Positions 17,116 through 25,562 of a stretch of 64,000 bases of DNA are shown in pieces; position 1 is the stretch's first letter; every line of letters begins with the position of its first letter. The DNA comes from a virus. The DNA lies in IMG/VR virus record IMGVR_UViG_3300049846_000430, positions 1-64,000 of that record, one strand, 5' to 3'. Below the pieces are notes generated by a model. That model saw only the letters and a list, made by a program, of their open reading frames with translations. It did not search any database and was not told the origin of the DNA. The translations under genes and the position numbers were made by a program.

Positions 17116-17540
17116 TGGAAAAGACTTTAAAAAAAGGAGTTGAACCTTCAAAGAAAAACAAGGTTGACTCAATGACAGCAGATCTTGTTGAAGAGTTAAT
17201 GAATGCATCAACAAGCTTTCACAAGTTACATCTTCAGGTTGAAGGTATTGGATCTTTTGCTGCACACAAAGCACTTAATGAAATTTATGATGCATTACCT
17301 GGTCTTGCAGATTCTATTGCTGAAGGATATCAAGGTGCTGCAGAAAAACTTCTTGTGTATAATGATCAAGGTCCTGTAATCTTAAAATCTGTGAAAGATG
17401 CAATCAGTTATCTTAGAGACATTACTGATATGGTTAATGAACTTCAGAAAGTAATGCCTTATTCAGAGATTGTAAATACACTTGATACAGTAAAGGATGC
17501 AGTGAATTCTGCCAAGTACAAATTAATTTTCTTAAAATAA
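17115..17540 (+). CDS. Dps/ferritin-like protein
   Basis: This encodes 141 residues. After a lysine-rich tail (MEKTLKKGVEPSKKNKV) comes a helical domain. His39, His51, Asp66 and Glu70 lie at exactly the spacing of the E. coli Dps ferroxidase ligands (His51, His63, Asp78, Glu82), in matching words: HLQVEGIGSFAAHKALNE against Dps HWNMRGANFIAVHEMLDG. The extra Dps Asp67 is Asn55 here. Dps proteins oxidise and store iron and coat DNA. The short length leaves only about four helices. I recall a related domain of unknown function in crAss-like phages. Whether it is packaged in the virion or acts in the cell is open. Confidence 0.75.
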   Translation: MEKTLKKGVEPSKKNKVDSMTADLVEELMNASTSFHKLHLQVEGIGSFAAHKALNEIYDALPGLADSIAEGYQGAAEKLLVYNDQGPVILKSVKDAISYLRDITDMVNELQKVMPYSEIVNTLDTVKDAVNSAKYKLIFLK

Positions 17541-17561
17541 TTTGCATATTTGAATTCCTTG

Positions 17562-17571
17562 TTGTATATTA
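17562..17571 (+). promoter_or_regulatory. TTGTATATTA element before the second major structural gene
   Basis: This is one of four close copies of (T)TTGTATATTA in the intergenic gaps of this window, 36 bases before the ATG at 17608. A variant TTTGCATATT is at 17541-17550. It is inferred to be a late promoter box, because the downstream gene has high-expression codons and its own terminator. Confidence 0.5.
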
Positions 17572-17607
17572 AATTATAATATTTGTTAAACCCCTAAAAT
17601 AAAAACT

Positions 17608-18852
17608 ATGGCCTATTTTAATCATGCTTTTTACAAAAGCTTCGTAGTAGCCAGCGTAGACACTGCTGGTGGAACTAAAACCAAAGACCTGGCTCCCGGT
17701 GAGTTGGCTCTTGTTAATGGATCAAACTGGACTAGTGTTGCTGCACTTCCAGTTCCCTCAATGGCTTACCTGGTTCAAGGTAGCTACCACACCAAGGATA
17801 ACATTGGAAACAATCCTGGCAACGGTGGTTACTCTGAGTCTGTAAAGTCAAAGGGTATCAATCCCAAGTTCATCACCCGTATTTGGGAATCTGACTGTTG
17901 CACTGCTTCTCCTGCTACTGTATGCATTGAAGTTGGACCTACCTGTGCTCCTTGCGGATCTAACCTGTTTCTGCGTATTGATGTTAAAGGTGCTCCTGCT
18001 CTGCGTTTCTTGAATCACAATGCTTATGCAATTGGTGATAGCTCAGGAAGTGCTGCTCAAGGTAATGTCCCCGGCATTTGCTGTGTAGAAGGACAAACCT
18101 ATCTGGATCCTGCTGTAGCTTTGGCTAAAGCTGCTGACATGCTGTTGCAAGATCCCATCATTGCTCCTTTTGTAAAAGAAAAGACTGGTGGTGGAATTAC
18201 CGTTCAATCTGGTGTTCTGGCTCCAGTTACTTACACCATTGCTCAGGTTCTTGATGGTACTTACGTTCCTTCATTGGATCCTGTAGCTGATGAGATCAGT
18301 GCTGAGGTTTGTTTCCAAGGTGCTTATGTAGACACCAAGTTTGGTGATTGCTCATTTGATACCCGTGACTACTATGGCAAAGAGCCCGTTCAGCTGATTG
18401 GTTCAGTTCTGAATGAAACTGGTGATCCTTGTAATGATTGCGGTGTTGTAACTACCACTCCTGGTACTATGCAGCAGACTTCAGGTGAAACAGTTTTGAG
18501 AGAAATCTTGATGACTGAAAACTACATGCAGTCTCCTTACAACCAGGGCAATCCTGATTCTGCACGTATCCGTGAGATTGAAGGTTCAACTGACATCCTG
18601 AATGCTGTTGACCGTAATGCTCTTTACAAAGGATACTATGTTCAGCATAGCATTCCCCGTCTGAACAATCCTACCGGTGTATTTGACAATGATCAGTATG
18701 TTTACCAGATCTTTGTTAAGTGTAGTGATCTTGCAACTCAGGCTCAGGTTGAAACCCTGTTGACTGAACTGGCAACTGCTGCTGAACTTTCTGGTAATCC
18801 TATTACCATTGAGAACAACATTGACACTTGTCCTCTTGGTTACTACTACTAA
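17608..18852 (+). CDS. Second highly expressed structural protein
   Basis: This encodes 414 residues. I cannot name the family. Codon use is like the capsid gene (CGT, CTG, ACC), against AGA/TTA in its neighbours, so a very abundant protein is inferred. It has its own candidate promoter and a strong terminator. The sequence is beta-rich with several cysteine pairs (SDCCTASPATVC, PTCAPCGSN, GICCVEG, DPCNDCG, DTCPLGYYY), suggesting disulfides or zinc sites in a stable shell or tube protein. The candidates are a capsid decoration protein, a head fibre or the main tail component. No signal peptide is present. Confidence 0.75.
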   Translation: MAYFNHAFYKSFVVASVDTAGGTKTKDLAPGELALVNGSNWTSVAALPVPSMAYLVQGSYHTKDNIGNNPGNGGYSESVKSKGINPKFITRIWESDCCTASPATVCIEVGPTCAPCGSNLFLRIDVKGAPALRFLNHNAYAIGDSSGSAAQGNVPGICCVEGQTYLDPAVALAKAADMLLQDPIIAPFVKEKTGGGITVQSGVLAPVTYTIAQVLDGTYVPSLDPVADEISAEVCFQGAYVDTKFGDCSFDTRDYYGKEPVQLIGSVLNETGDPCNDCGVVTTTPGTMQQTSGETVLREILMTENYMQSPYNQGNPDSARIREIEGSTDILNAVDRNALYKGYYVQHSIPRLNNPTGVFDNDQYVYQIFVKCSDLATQAQVETLLTELATAAELSGNPITIENNIDTCPLGYYY

Positions 18853-18866
18853 GATGTTTCTTTGAT

Positions 18867-18900
18867 AAAAAAGGGGTGGGATTTTTCTCATCCCTTTTTT
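18867..18900 (+). terminator. Intrinsic terminator
   Basis: AAAAAAGGGGTGGGA (18867-18881) pairs with TCTCATCCCTTTTTT (18886-18900) through about 15 base pairs, two of them G-U, with a 4-base T loop and a closing T-run. It stands 15 bases after the stop of the 17608 gene. The A/T symmetry means it could also work on the other strand. Confidence 0.87.
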
Positions 18901-18913
18901 ATTTTATTATTTC

Positions 18914-18924
18914 TTTGTATATTA
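18914..18924 (+). promoter_or_regulatory. TTTGTATATTA element
   Basis: This is an exact copy of the element, located directly after a terminator and 29 bases before the ATG at 18954. That is where a new promoter is expected. Confidence 0.5.
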
Positions 18925-18953
18925 GATATAGGTATCTTAACAAATTTTACTAA

Positions 18954-19505
18954 ATGGCTGAAAAACATATTCTGAGCTTAGAGGTCCCAACGGTGGCAAA
19001 CTGTGATATTTTAACAATAAGGGATACCAGTCAGTACAGTGACAAATTACCAGTTGACTGTCCTGAGCTTTTAGTTACACCTCCGGGATTCAATGTTCCG
19101 GCTTTAATCAATGTTGTACCAAACTCAACAATGAATCTTACTGCCTGTGATCTTGACATACAGGGAGAAAACTGTGGAACTGTTACTACACCACTACCTG
19201 ATGGTGTTTATATAATCAAATATAGTGTTGCTCCAAATGACAAAGTGTATGTTGAATACAATCACTTGAGAGTAACAAGCTTGATGAACATGTATTATCA
19301 GGCACTTTGTAATATTGATCTTACAGCATGTGAACCAATGAGTGATAGAAGAGATGTAATTTCTGAAATGAGATACATCAGAACACTTATTGATGGAGCA
19401 GTGGCAAATGTTGAATATTGCCAAAGTCCAGCTAAAGGTATGGATATTTATAACTTTGCAAAGAAAAGACTACAGAAGCTAAACTGTAAGATTGTAGGAT
19501 GCTAA
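18954..19505 (+). CDS. Appendage-region protein of unknown function
   Basis: This encodes 183 residues. Residues 1-105 read as a beta-sandwich (KHILSLEVPTVANCDILTIR, PDGVYIIKYSVAPNDKVYVE). The rest is helical with SLMNMYYQALCNIDLTAC and a closing FAKKRLQKLNCKIVGC. Nine cysteines in 183 residues are unusual for a cytoplasmic protein. I do not recognise a family. Being first after a terminator and promoter element, it may start the tail-appendage operon. A structural role in the appendage is inferred from context. Confidence 0.7.
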   Translation: MAEKHILSLEVPTVANCDILTIRDTSQYSDKLPVDCPELLVTPPGFNVPALINVVPNSTMNLTACDLDIQGENCGTVTTPLPDGVYIIKYSVAPNDKVYVEYNHLRVTSLMNMYYQALCNIDLTACEPMSDRRDVISEMRYIRTLIDGAVANVEYCQSPAKGMDIYNFAKKRLQKLNCKIVGC

Positions 19506-19531
19506 CAATGTAACCAATAAAAAACCAATAT

Positions 19532-19714
19532 ATGACTTGTAAAAACTGTAACAAAGCATTTACCTGTGGATGTCAAAAGGCAAAAGCTGCAGATGGATCC
19601 AATGTACACAAAACATGTTTAAATGAGTACAACAACAAAACAGGTGGAAATGTCACACCTAGTAATTCATTAACTAAAACAATTCAACAAGCAAGAAGAA
19701 AAACAAATGGGTAA
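19532..19714 (+). CDS. Small Cys-rich zinc-knuckle-like protein
   Basis: This encodes 60 residues. The first 18 hold CKNCNKAFTCGC, which could bind zinc with a cysteine further on. The remainder is Asn/Thr/Lys-rich, ending KTIQQARRKTNG. It overlaps the next gene by 8 bases. A similar cysteine-rich start occurs in the protein encoded at 23608, which suggests a common building element of this operon. The function is unknown. Confidence 0.6.
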   Translation: MTCKNCNKAFTCGCQKAKAADGSNVHKTCLNEYNNKTGGNVTPSNSLTKTIQQARRKTNG

Positions 19715-19913
19715 CGCAGATCAGTTTATCATTAAGAAGATTAAGATGGAGCAGGACTTTGCTGCTGCTGTTTATAGGAACTTTAGAGAAGTTGCTTATG
19801 GTATAGAATCTTGTTGTGATAAAAATCTTGAAGATATAGTTATCCAAAAAGAACTTTGTGATTGGCAAGAGATAATGCCTGTAGATACATCTTGTGAACC
19901 AAAGTGCCCTTGA
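19707..19913 (+). CDS. Small protein of unknown function with CC and CxxxC motifs
   Basis: This encodes 68 residues. A helical body (ADQFIIKKIKMEQDFAAAVY) is followed by ESCCDKN and CEPKCP. It is translationally coupled to the 60-residue gene by an 8-base overlap. No family is recognised. The pairing with the large cysteine-rich protein that follows suggests it is a chaperone or small component of the same appendage (inference). Confidence 0.6.
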   Translation: MGNADQFIIKKIKMEQDFAAAVYRNFREVAYGIESCCDKNLEDIVIQKELCDWQEIMPVDTSCEPKCP

Positions 19914-19929
19914 TTGAATTGAAAAAAAA

Positions 19930-19939
19930 TTGTATATTA
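19930..19939 (+). promoter_or_regulatory. TTGTATATTA element
   Basis: This is another copy, in the 70-base gap before the 1202-residue appendage gene, 44 bases before its ATG. It is preceded by an A-run. Confidence 0.45.
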
Positions 19940-19983
19940 TACTATAAGCTACAGGAACCCACACCAAAATAAAAAAAATATTC

Positions 19984-22900
19984 ATGATACCAGTAAATAA
20001 CGGAAGCCAACTACCTTGTTCACCAACATCCTCTAACTGTGTTATATGGCAGGGTCCTGATATTCCATGCATTAATCTTTGCAATGGTGACACTGTAAGT
20101 GATGTTATTGCTAAACTAGCAAGTGAACTTTGTAACATAATTGATGAAGCTTGTCAGTGTGAACCAAGCTTAACAGGTTTGGATTTGAAGTGCATATTAC
20201 CTTCAGGTCAAACACCTCCTCAAACTTTAACTGGTGTACTGCAGTTGATCATTGATTATCTGTGTAGTGTTATTCAAGGTCCTGGTGGTGGAGAAATTGT
20301 TGTTGTTCAACTTCCTCCTTGCTTATATTATAATGATCCTGTAACAGGTAATCCTATTACTGCTCTTCCAATTGATCAGTATGCTGCTTATTTGGCTAGT
20401 AAGATCTGTAACATTCTGACAAGTATTACAATCATTAATCAGACAATTCTTGATATTGAATCAAGACTTGTGGTTCTTGAAAACTGTGTACTTCCTTGTA
20501 GCCCTAGTGGTGGTGAGACTCAAGTAATTTCTCAGTGTATTATTCCTGGTGGATTGCCTGTAAATGTATCTACATTGCTTCTTGGTCTTGAATCTGCTTT
20601 TTGTAATCTTCAAAATGCAACAGGTGATCCTGCAACTATTAGCCAAACTATTAATCAACAGTGTTTGTATGGTAGTAGCCAAAAACTTTCAGGAGTTGGA
20701 ACCTATTCTGGTGTAACCGGATGGCAAGCATCACCTAGCACACTTGCACAATCTGTTAGAAATATCTGGATTATACTGTGTGATATGTATGCTGCTATTA
20801 CAGACATTAAAGATAATTGCTGTGATACAGGATGTGATACTGTACAGTTTGGATTTACTTATAATGTAGTTAATGATGGATTTGGTGTACCTACAAGTCT
20901 GAACTTAAACTTTACTAGTTCAAATATTCCTGCTGCATATAATGACTGTGGTGGAAGCACAACCATTACTATCACTGACTCAGGTGGAAATACAATTACT
21001 CAGGTAGCAAACATAAAAGCTTTGTCAACAAATCCTACCGGGGTGACAATTGCTTTAGCAGGTTTAAATGTTTATCAGTCACTTTTTGTTGCAATAAATT
21101 TCTGCGTAACAGATGGTATCAATCTTTGTTCTGAGTCCAGCACACAGATTGTTCCTTTGCAGATTCCTTGCCCTGTAAGCTATACAATTACACCAACTAC
21201 TAATACTGTAGCTGTTTCATTTTTAAATGGTCTTGGTTCTGGTGTATCATATGTAGTTAAAGTTACTGATACAACTACAAGTGCTCTTGCTGGATCATAT
21301 ACAGTAAACAGTCCTGGTGGTTCTGTAAGTCATACATTTACAGGTTTAGCTGTAGGAACTACATATACCGTTACTGTTGATATTGTTAGTGGCACTACTA
21401 CAAGAATATGTAATGCTGGTACATTTACAACTTTAGGTGCGGTGTGTGCTGATATAGTTTGTACTACTGTAGATCCAATGCTTACAATGGCTAATGCTGA
21501 CATTGTACTAGGATTCACTGGTGATATACCCGGATCTCCTACAGGTTCTGCAACTTATTATGGTTACAATATTGCTTCTAACAAGCTTATTGTAGAGACT
21601 CTTACTCAAGACTGTGGTGCACCTACAATCTCAAGTCCAAGTATAACTTTGGGTGGAACTGTAACTCTTACACTTTCTTGGCCTTTTTCTGTAGTTAGTG
21701 AAGTAGATATTACTACTGAATACAGTGCTGATAATGTTACATGGGCCGGTGCAACTACTGGTGCAACAGGACCAAGAACTATTGCTACTGGTATAACAAC
21801 TGGTCAGGTATACATAAGAGCTGTCACAAACTGCTCTGGTCCTGATACAAGTTTATATGCTGTAATTGCATATGACTTTGCAACAGGTCAATGGAGAACT
21901 TTAGCTGCTCCTGATAATATGAGTAACAGCACAAGCATGCTTGGCTCACCAAATTTTCCATATGGCACAGATCTGTACAATCCTGATTTAACTTGCGGTC
22001 TTTCTACATATACAGTTCCAGGATTTGCTACAACAGGTAGATGGTTTTACTTTGGTCAAGTTTATGTAGGTAGCACAATTTACTATGCATATGCTGGTTG
22101 GACTGATAATACTTCACCAACTCCAGATTCCGTTGCATCACTTGTACTTTGCTGTGAGTGTCCTGCTTATATCATAGGTACACCTAGAATTCCTTATAGT
22201 GAGTATGAAGCTGTTTATTGTAACTATGGTAACAATATTACATTTACATTAGACTATATACTTGGTAGTGGTACTCCAGTATGGACTATTACAAACAATG
22301 CAACAAATGGTACAGTTGTACATTTAGGTGGTAACTCATTTGAGTATACAAATACTACATCTAGTTATGGTGATACTGTAACTATAAGTCTTACATCTTC
22401 TACAGGATGTGGAGTATCTTCAAGAGTTGTACAAATTCAACTGTTTCCGTGTAATCTTAATCTTAGATCTAGTACAGAAGATATCTATGCTTTTATAGAT
22501 ACTAATACCGTAACCTTGGCTGAAGGTCCTGAAATAGTAACAGCACTTGGAAATGTTTCTTCAGGTCTTGGTTTTTACGGATGGACTGGTAATATGTATA
22601 TAATACCTGTACAAGATTCTAAATGGCTTGGATATCAAAAAGCTATTGTTGATGACGGTGCTAGTGCATTACTTGATCCTGCTGTTGCTTGGACTGCATT
22701 ATCAGTTCTTCCAACATCCTGGACTGGTGGTGCTGTAGTAAATAAAAATAGAGGATTTGTTATTGCATTTTCTAATGAATCATATTCTGATTATCATGAT
22801 ATTAGTTTAGCAGCCGGATGGGGTGCAGGTCCTACACTTCAACCAACTACTAACTATAAAGAGAACTATCAGGAATTTTTTGATTCTCAAAATGGACCTT

Positions 22901-23592
22901 CTGGTGTTTGGCCTGCTGTTACATACATGTCAACTTGGGCATCTACACTTAATTTTTCAGGTCCTCAGTTTCCGGAAGGATTTACAGGTATTTACTATCC
23001 TGTAAACAATAGTCCAGCAAATGCTACAGCTGCTGCTATTCTGCAGGGTCTTGCTTGTTATACAGCAGAAATGATTCCTCCTGGAAAGTACGGTGTACAA
23101 ACTGCAGTTGATGTAACAGCATATCTTATGACCGGTGTTACACCTTCAGCTACTAATCCGTATCAAGGTGCTCTTACAAATAATCCATTGCTTACCATAA
23201 GTGGATTATGGAATCAAGGATGGATGATGTTCTTAAATCAAAAAGAACCATGGACTTATGATACTGCACCTGGGTCAGATAAAGTTGATGTTGATATTCT
23301 TTATACAGCTTCTAGTTGTTCTAGTGGGACATTACCTGTTGTTCCTGAAACAAGATACAGAGTGGTTGATTGTGCAACAAATGAATCATTTTATGTAGCT
23401 GGTATAACAGGAGGTCCTTACAATATTGACGAAGTTCTCAAACTTACTAATCTTGGACCTGGAACACCTACCTGGCCTAACGGTACTGATTTATGTGTTA
23501 AGATTGTTTCACTTGTATCAGATACATTCCCCACATTCCCAGTAATTATAGCTTCTGGTCCTTATGCTAACTGTGGACTTTGCCCACCCTAA
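19984..23592 (+). CDS. Large cysteine-rich tail appendage/fibre protein
   Basis: This encodes 1202 residues. The N-terminal 290 residues alternate short helices with paired cysteines (INLCNGDTVSDVIAKLAS, SELCNIIDEACQCE, ENCVLPCSP), probably a disulfide- or metal-held stalk base. From about residue 290 the protein is a string of Ig/fibronectin-III-like sandwiches rich in Thr/Ser; a good FN3-like unit spans about 396-490 (CPVSYTITPTTNTVAVSF to TTYTVTVDIVSG). The last 350 residues contain aromatic-rich strands (GWTGNMYIIPVQDSKWLGYQ) and may bind the receptor. Such proteins are surface adhesins of Bacteroidota phages. It starts after an A-rich leader (AAAATAAAAAAAATA). No peptidase or lyase site is visible. 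Confidence 0.75.
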   Translation: MIPVNNGSQLPCSPTSSNCVIWQGPDIPCINLCNGDTVSDVIAKLASELCNIIDEACQCEPSLTGLDLKCILPSGQTPPQTLTGVLQLIIDYLCSVIQGPGGGEIVVVQLPPCLYYNDPVTGNPITALPIDQYAAYLASKICNILTSITIINQTILDIESRLVVLENCVLPCSPSGGETQVISQCIIPGGLPVNVSTLLLGLESAFCNLQNATGDPATISQTINQQCLYGSSQKLSGVGTYSGVTGWQASPSTLAQSVRNIWIILCDMYAAITDIKDNCCDTGCDTVQFGFTYNVVNDGFGVPTSLNLNFTSSNIPAAYNDCGGSTTITITDSGGNTITQVANIKALSTNPTGVTIALAGLNVYQSLFVAINFCVTDGINLCSESSTQIVPLQIPCPVSYTITPTTNTVAVSFLNGLGSGVSYVVKVTDTTTSALAGSYTVNSPGGSVSHTFTGLAVGTTYTVTVDIVSGTTTRICNAGTFTTLGAVCADIVCTTVDPMLTMANADIVLGFTGDIPGSPTGSATYYGYNIASNKLIVETLTQDCGAPTISSPSITLGGTVTLTLSWPFSVVSEVDITTEYSADNVTWAGATTGATGPRTIATGITTGQVYIRAVTNCSGPDTSLYAVIAYDFATGQWRTLAAPDNMSNSTSMLGSPNFPYGTDLYNPDLTCGLSTYTVPGFATTGRWFYFGQVYVGSTIYYAYAGWTDNTSPTPDSVASLVLCCECPAYIIGTPRIPYSEYEAVYCNYGNNITFTLDYILGSGTPVWTITNNATNGTVVHLGGNSFEYTNTTSSYGDTVTISLTSSTGCGVSSRVVQIQLFPCNLNLRSSTEDIYAFIDTNTVTLAEGPEIVTALGNVSSGLGFYGWTGNMYIIPVQDSKWLGYQKAIVDDGASALLDPAVAWTALSVLPTSWTGGAVVNKNRGFVIAFSNESYSDYHDISLAAGWGAGPTLQPTTNYKENYQEFFDSQNGPSGVWPAVTYMSTWASTLNFSGPQFPEGFTGIYYPVNNSPANATAAAILQGLACYTAEMIPPGKYGVQTAVDVTAYLMTGVTPSATNPYQGALTNNPLLTISGLWNQGWMMFLNQKEPWTYDTAPGSDKVDVDILYTASSCSSGTLPVVPETRYRVVDCATNESFYVAGITGGPYNIDEVLKLTNLGPGTPTWPNGTDLCVKIVSLVSDTFPTFPVIIASGPYANCGLCPP

Positions 23593-23607
23593 TTAAATAA
23601 ATAAAAA

Positions 23608-24183
23608 ATGGCTTGTAATACTTGTAACAACTGCGGAAACTCATCCCCATGTGGATGTAAAGATCATGGTCTAACCACACCTTGTGGCTATACTGACTGT
23701 GGACCGGGTAATGAAAGATGTGATGATATTCAGTGTGCTGAATGTGTAAGTTATTGTGGAACCACCTTTAGACTTGAAACTGAAGGTGGCAGACTTGAAG
23801 TTCAGCAAGGAGAAAGATTAGATAGTATACTGCAAAAACTTTCCCTAATTATTGTTAATGGATTAGGTCCTTGTACTGCTACAGATGTACATCACGCACC
23901 TTACAATGTTTATGCTCAAAACATTACCGGAACAACTGCAACAATTGTTTGGAGTGGAACATCATCTTTGACAGCTGCATTGGATATCTATTATAGGGTT
24001 GATGCACTAATACCCGGCCCATGGATTCAGGCAAACACACTTGGAATATCTCCATTGGTAAACAATTTTACTATAACCAACTTAACACCCGGTGTTAAAT
24101 ATGTTGTTTACATAAAATCAGAAGACACATTTGCTAATCCATGTGATTCAGTGCAGATAGTATTTACCACTGTTTTACTGTAA
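23608..24183 (+). CDS. Cys-rich head plus fibronectin-III protein
   Basis: This encodes 191 residues. Residues 1-52 hold about 13 cysteines (CNTCNNCGNSSPCGCKDHG, then TTPCGYTDCG, ERCDDIQCAECVSYC), a probable metal or disulfide knot. Residues about 95-190 form a clear fibronectin type III domain: APYNVYAQNITGTTATIVWS, a central YYRV strand and ITNLTPGVKYVVYIKSED. It follows the 1202-residue appendage gene by 15 bases and precedes a double terminator, so it likely closes that operon. It may cap or anchor the fibre. The CGCKDHGLTTPC run is a phrase I associate with Bacteroidota phages, without a known function. Confidence 0.78.
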   Translation: MACNTCNNCGNSSPCGCKDHGLTTPCGYTDCGPGNERCDDIQCAECVSYCGTTFRLETEGGRLEVQQGERLDSILQKLSLIIVNGLGPCTATDVHHAPYNVYAQNITGTTATIVWSGTSSLTAALDIYYRVDALIPGPWIQANTLGISPLVNNFTITNLTPGVKYVVYIKSEDTFANPCDSVQIVFTTVLL

Positions 24184-24222
24184 GATACTAGTGATAGTTT
24201 GTTGGTTACCTATCATTCTGTT

Positions 24223-24256
24223 GAGAGGGGTCTTGGAAACAAGACCTCTTTTATTT
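24223..24256 (+). terminator. Intrinsic terminator with GAAA loop
   Basis: GAGGGGTCTTG pairs with CAAGACCTCTT around a GAAA tetraloop and is followed by TTATTT. It ends the appendage operon. Confidence 0.85.
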
Positions 24257-24289
24257 AAGATGCTGTAACCATAACTTTGTAAAAAGAGT

Positions 24290-24314
24290 CAGTTGCAGAA
24301 CTGCTTATTTTTTT
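24290..24314 (+). terminator. Second, weaker tandem terminator
   Basis: CAGTT and AACTG pair around GCAG, followed by CTTATTTTTTT. The stem is short, so this would act as a backup to the terminator at 24223. Confidence 0.45.
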
Positions 24315-24322
24315 GTAAATTA
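24312..24322 (+). promoter_or_regulatory. Possible divergent copy of the promoter element (TTTGTAAATTA)
   Basis: One mismatch from TTTGTATATTA, directly after the terminators and 8 bases before the ATG at 24331. The short distance weakens the call. Confidence 0.3.
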
Positions 24323-24330
24323 TAATATAT

Positions 24331-24891
24331 ATGATCAGCAACTTTAAAAAACCAAACGTCAAAGGTCCAAGATTCAGAACACAAAGCTTAAGTTTATTGA
24401 ACAATGACATCTGTAAGGAGTTTAAAGAACTAAAACCCGCATATGCAAACATTGACAACAATAAGCTTAAGAAGATCATAAAGCTTTATAATGAAGCTTT
24501 ATGGAAAGCTGTTATTGCACATAGAGATGGAGTAGAGTTGCCAGAATCACTTGGTTATATTTTTATTGGTACATGTCCCCCAGCAAAAGGAGTAAACATT
24601 GATTACTCACTTTCTAAAGAATATGGAAAGGTTTTGCAGAATAAGAACTGGGATACTGATGGAAATATAGGTAAGATCTTTTACACCAACTGGTCTACCA
24701 AGTATAGATTTAGAAATAGAGATCTTTGGGGATTTGTAGCATGCAGGAATTTTAAAAGGTGTGTTGCAAAAGAATACCCAAAGGATTGGACCAAATACTT
24801 AAAAATGAAAAATAAATTCAGAATAGCTCAATTGTTTCTTAAAAGCACAGACAAAGAAACTCTTGAGAAATATGATGAATTTGAAAATTAA
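24331..24891 (+). CDS. Conserved phage protein of unknown function
   Basis: This encodes 186 residues. It is basic and helical at the start (NNKLKKIIKLYNEALWKAVI). The middle reads SLGYIFIGTCPPAKGVNIDY, then KIFYTNWSTKYRFRNRDLWG and FVACRNFKRCVAKEYPKDW. I recall proteins with this wording next to tail genes in crAss-like phages, with no known job. Cysteines and basic residues around CRNFKRC might contact nucleic acid, but this is speculation. It starts the tail ring/muzzle operon and is followed 5 bases later by a ring-type protein. Confidence 0.72.
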   Translation: MISNFKKPNVKGPRFRTQSLSLLNNDICKEFKELKPAYANIDNNKLKKIIKLYNEALWKAVIAHRDGVELPESLGYIFIGTCPPAKGVNIDYSLSKEYGKVLQNKNWDTDGNIGKIFYTNWSTKYRFRNRDLWGFVACRNFKRCVAKEYPKDWTKYLKMKNKFRIAQLFLKSTDKETLEKYDEFEN

Positions 24892-24896
24892 ATATA

Positions 24897-25562
24897 ATGA
24901 CAACCATTGCTGAAGTAATATCAAGAATACGGAATGAGGTAAAAGCAGAATCTCAAGATGCTTTTGTTACTGACCGGTATGTATACAGCTTAATAAATAA
25001 GTTTGCCCAACTCTATATGAGAAGGCAGGATGTATCTAACAAGTTGATGAGATTCAACTCTGTGTGGAAAGTTCTTCCTTATATAGAACTTATTGAGGTA
25101 GATAAGATAGAAGCTGAGTGTGTAGGAGTTTATAGTGGTTGCACATTCATGAGAACCAAAGATAAACTTCCCAAGATGATAGAAGGATACTGGGGTCCTT
25201 TGATTAGGAGTGTTACTTCCATAGATGGTTCAACATCACTTCAACCAACATATCCTTCTACATTTGTCTCAATGACAAAGACTAGCACATTCAGATACAA
25301 CACAACCAAGTACTTTTGGTATTTGAATGGTTATATCTATGTTCCTAATGTTACATGGAATGCAATCAAACTTGAAGGTGTATTTGATTCTGATATTTCA
25401 GAATGGCTTTGTGATGAGAAGTGTATTCCCAGATATGAACAACAAATGAATATTCCGGAAGCAATGTTTGCTGAAATTGAACAGCAAGTATTAGCAACCA
25501 TGATAAATACTTTTAGACTTCCTAGTGAAGACTCAGATAACAAACTTAATCCAAATAGATAA
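24897..25562 (+). CDS. Tail ring/adaptor-type protein
   Basis: This encodes 221 residues. The start (TTIAEVISRIRNEVKAESQD, FVTDRYVYSLINKFAQLYMR) is helical; a beta middle follows (PYIELIEVDKIEAECVGVY), then YFWYLNGYIYVPNVTWNAIKLEGVF and a helical end with CIPRYEQQMNIPEAMFAEIE. This plan, and its place two genes before the muzzle gene, fit the ring proteins stacked under the portal of crAss-like phages. The name rests on recollection and order. Its stop and the start of the next gene share one base (TAATG). Confidence 0.65.
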   Translation: MTTIAEVISRIRNEVKAESQDAFVTDRYVYSLINKFAQLYMRRQDVSNKLMRFNSVWKVLPYIELIEVDKIEAECVGVYSGCTFMRTKDKLPKMIEGYWGPLIRSVTSIDGSTSLQPTYPSTFVSMTKTSTFRYNTTKYFWYLNGYIYVPNVTWNAIKLEGVFDSDISEWLCDEKCIPRYEQQMNIPEAMFAEIEQQVLATMINTFRLPSEDSDNKLNPNR

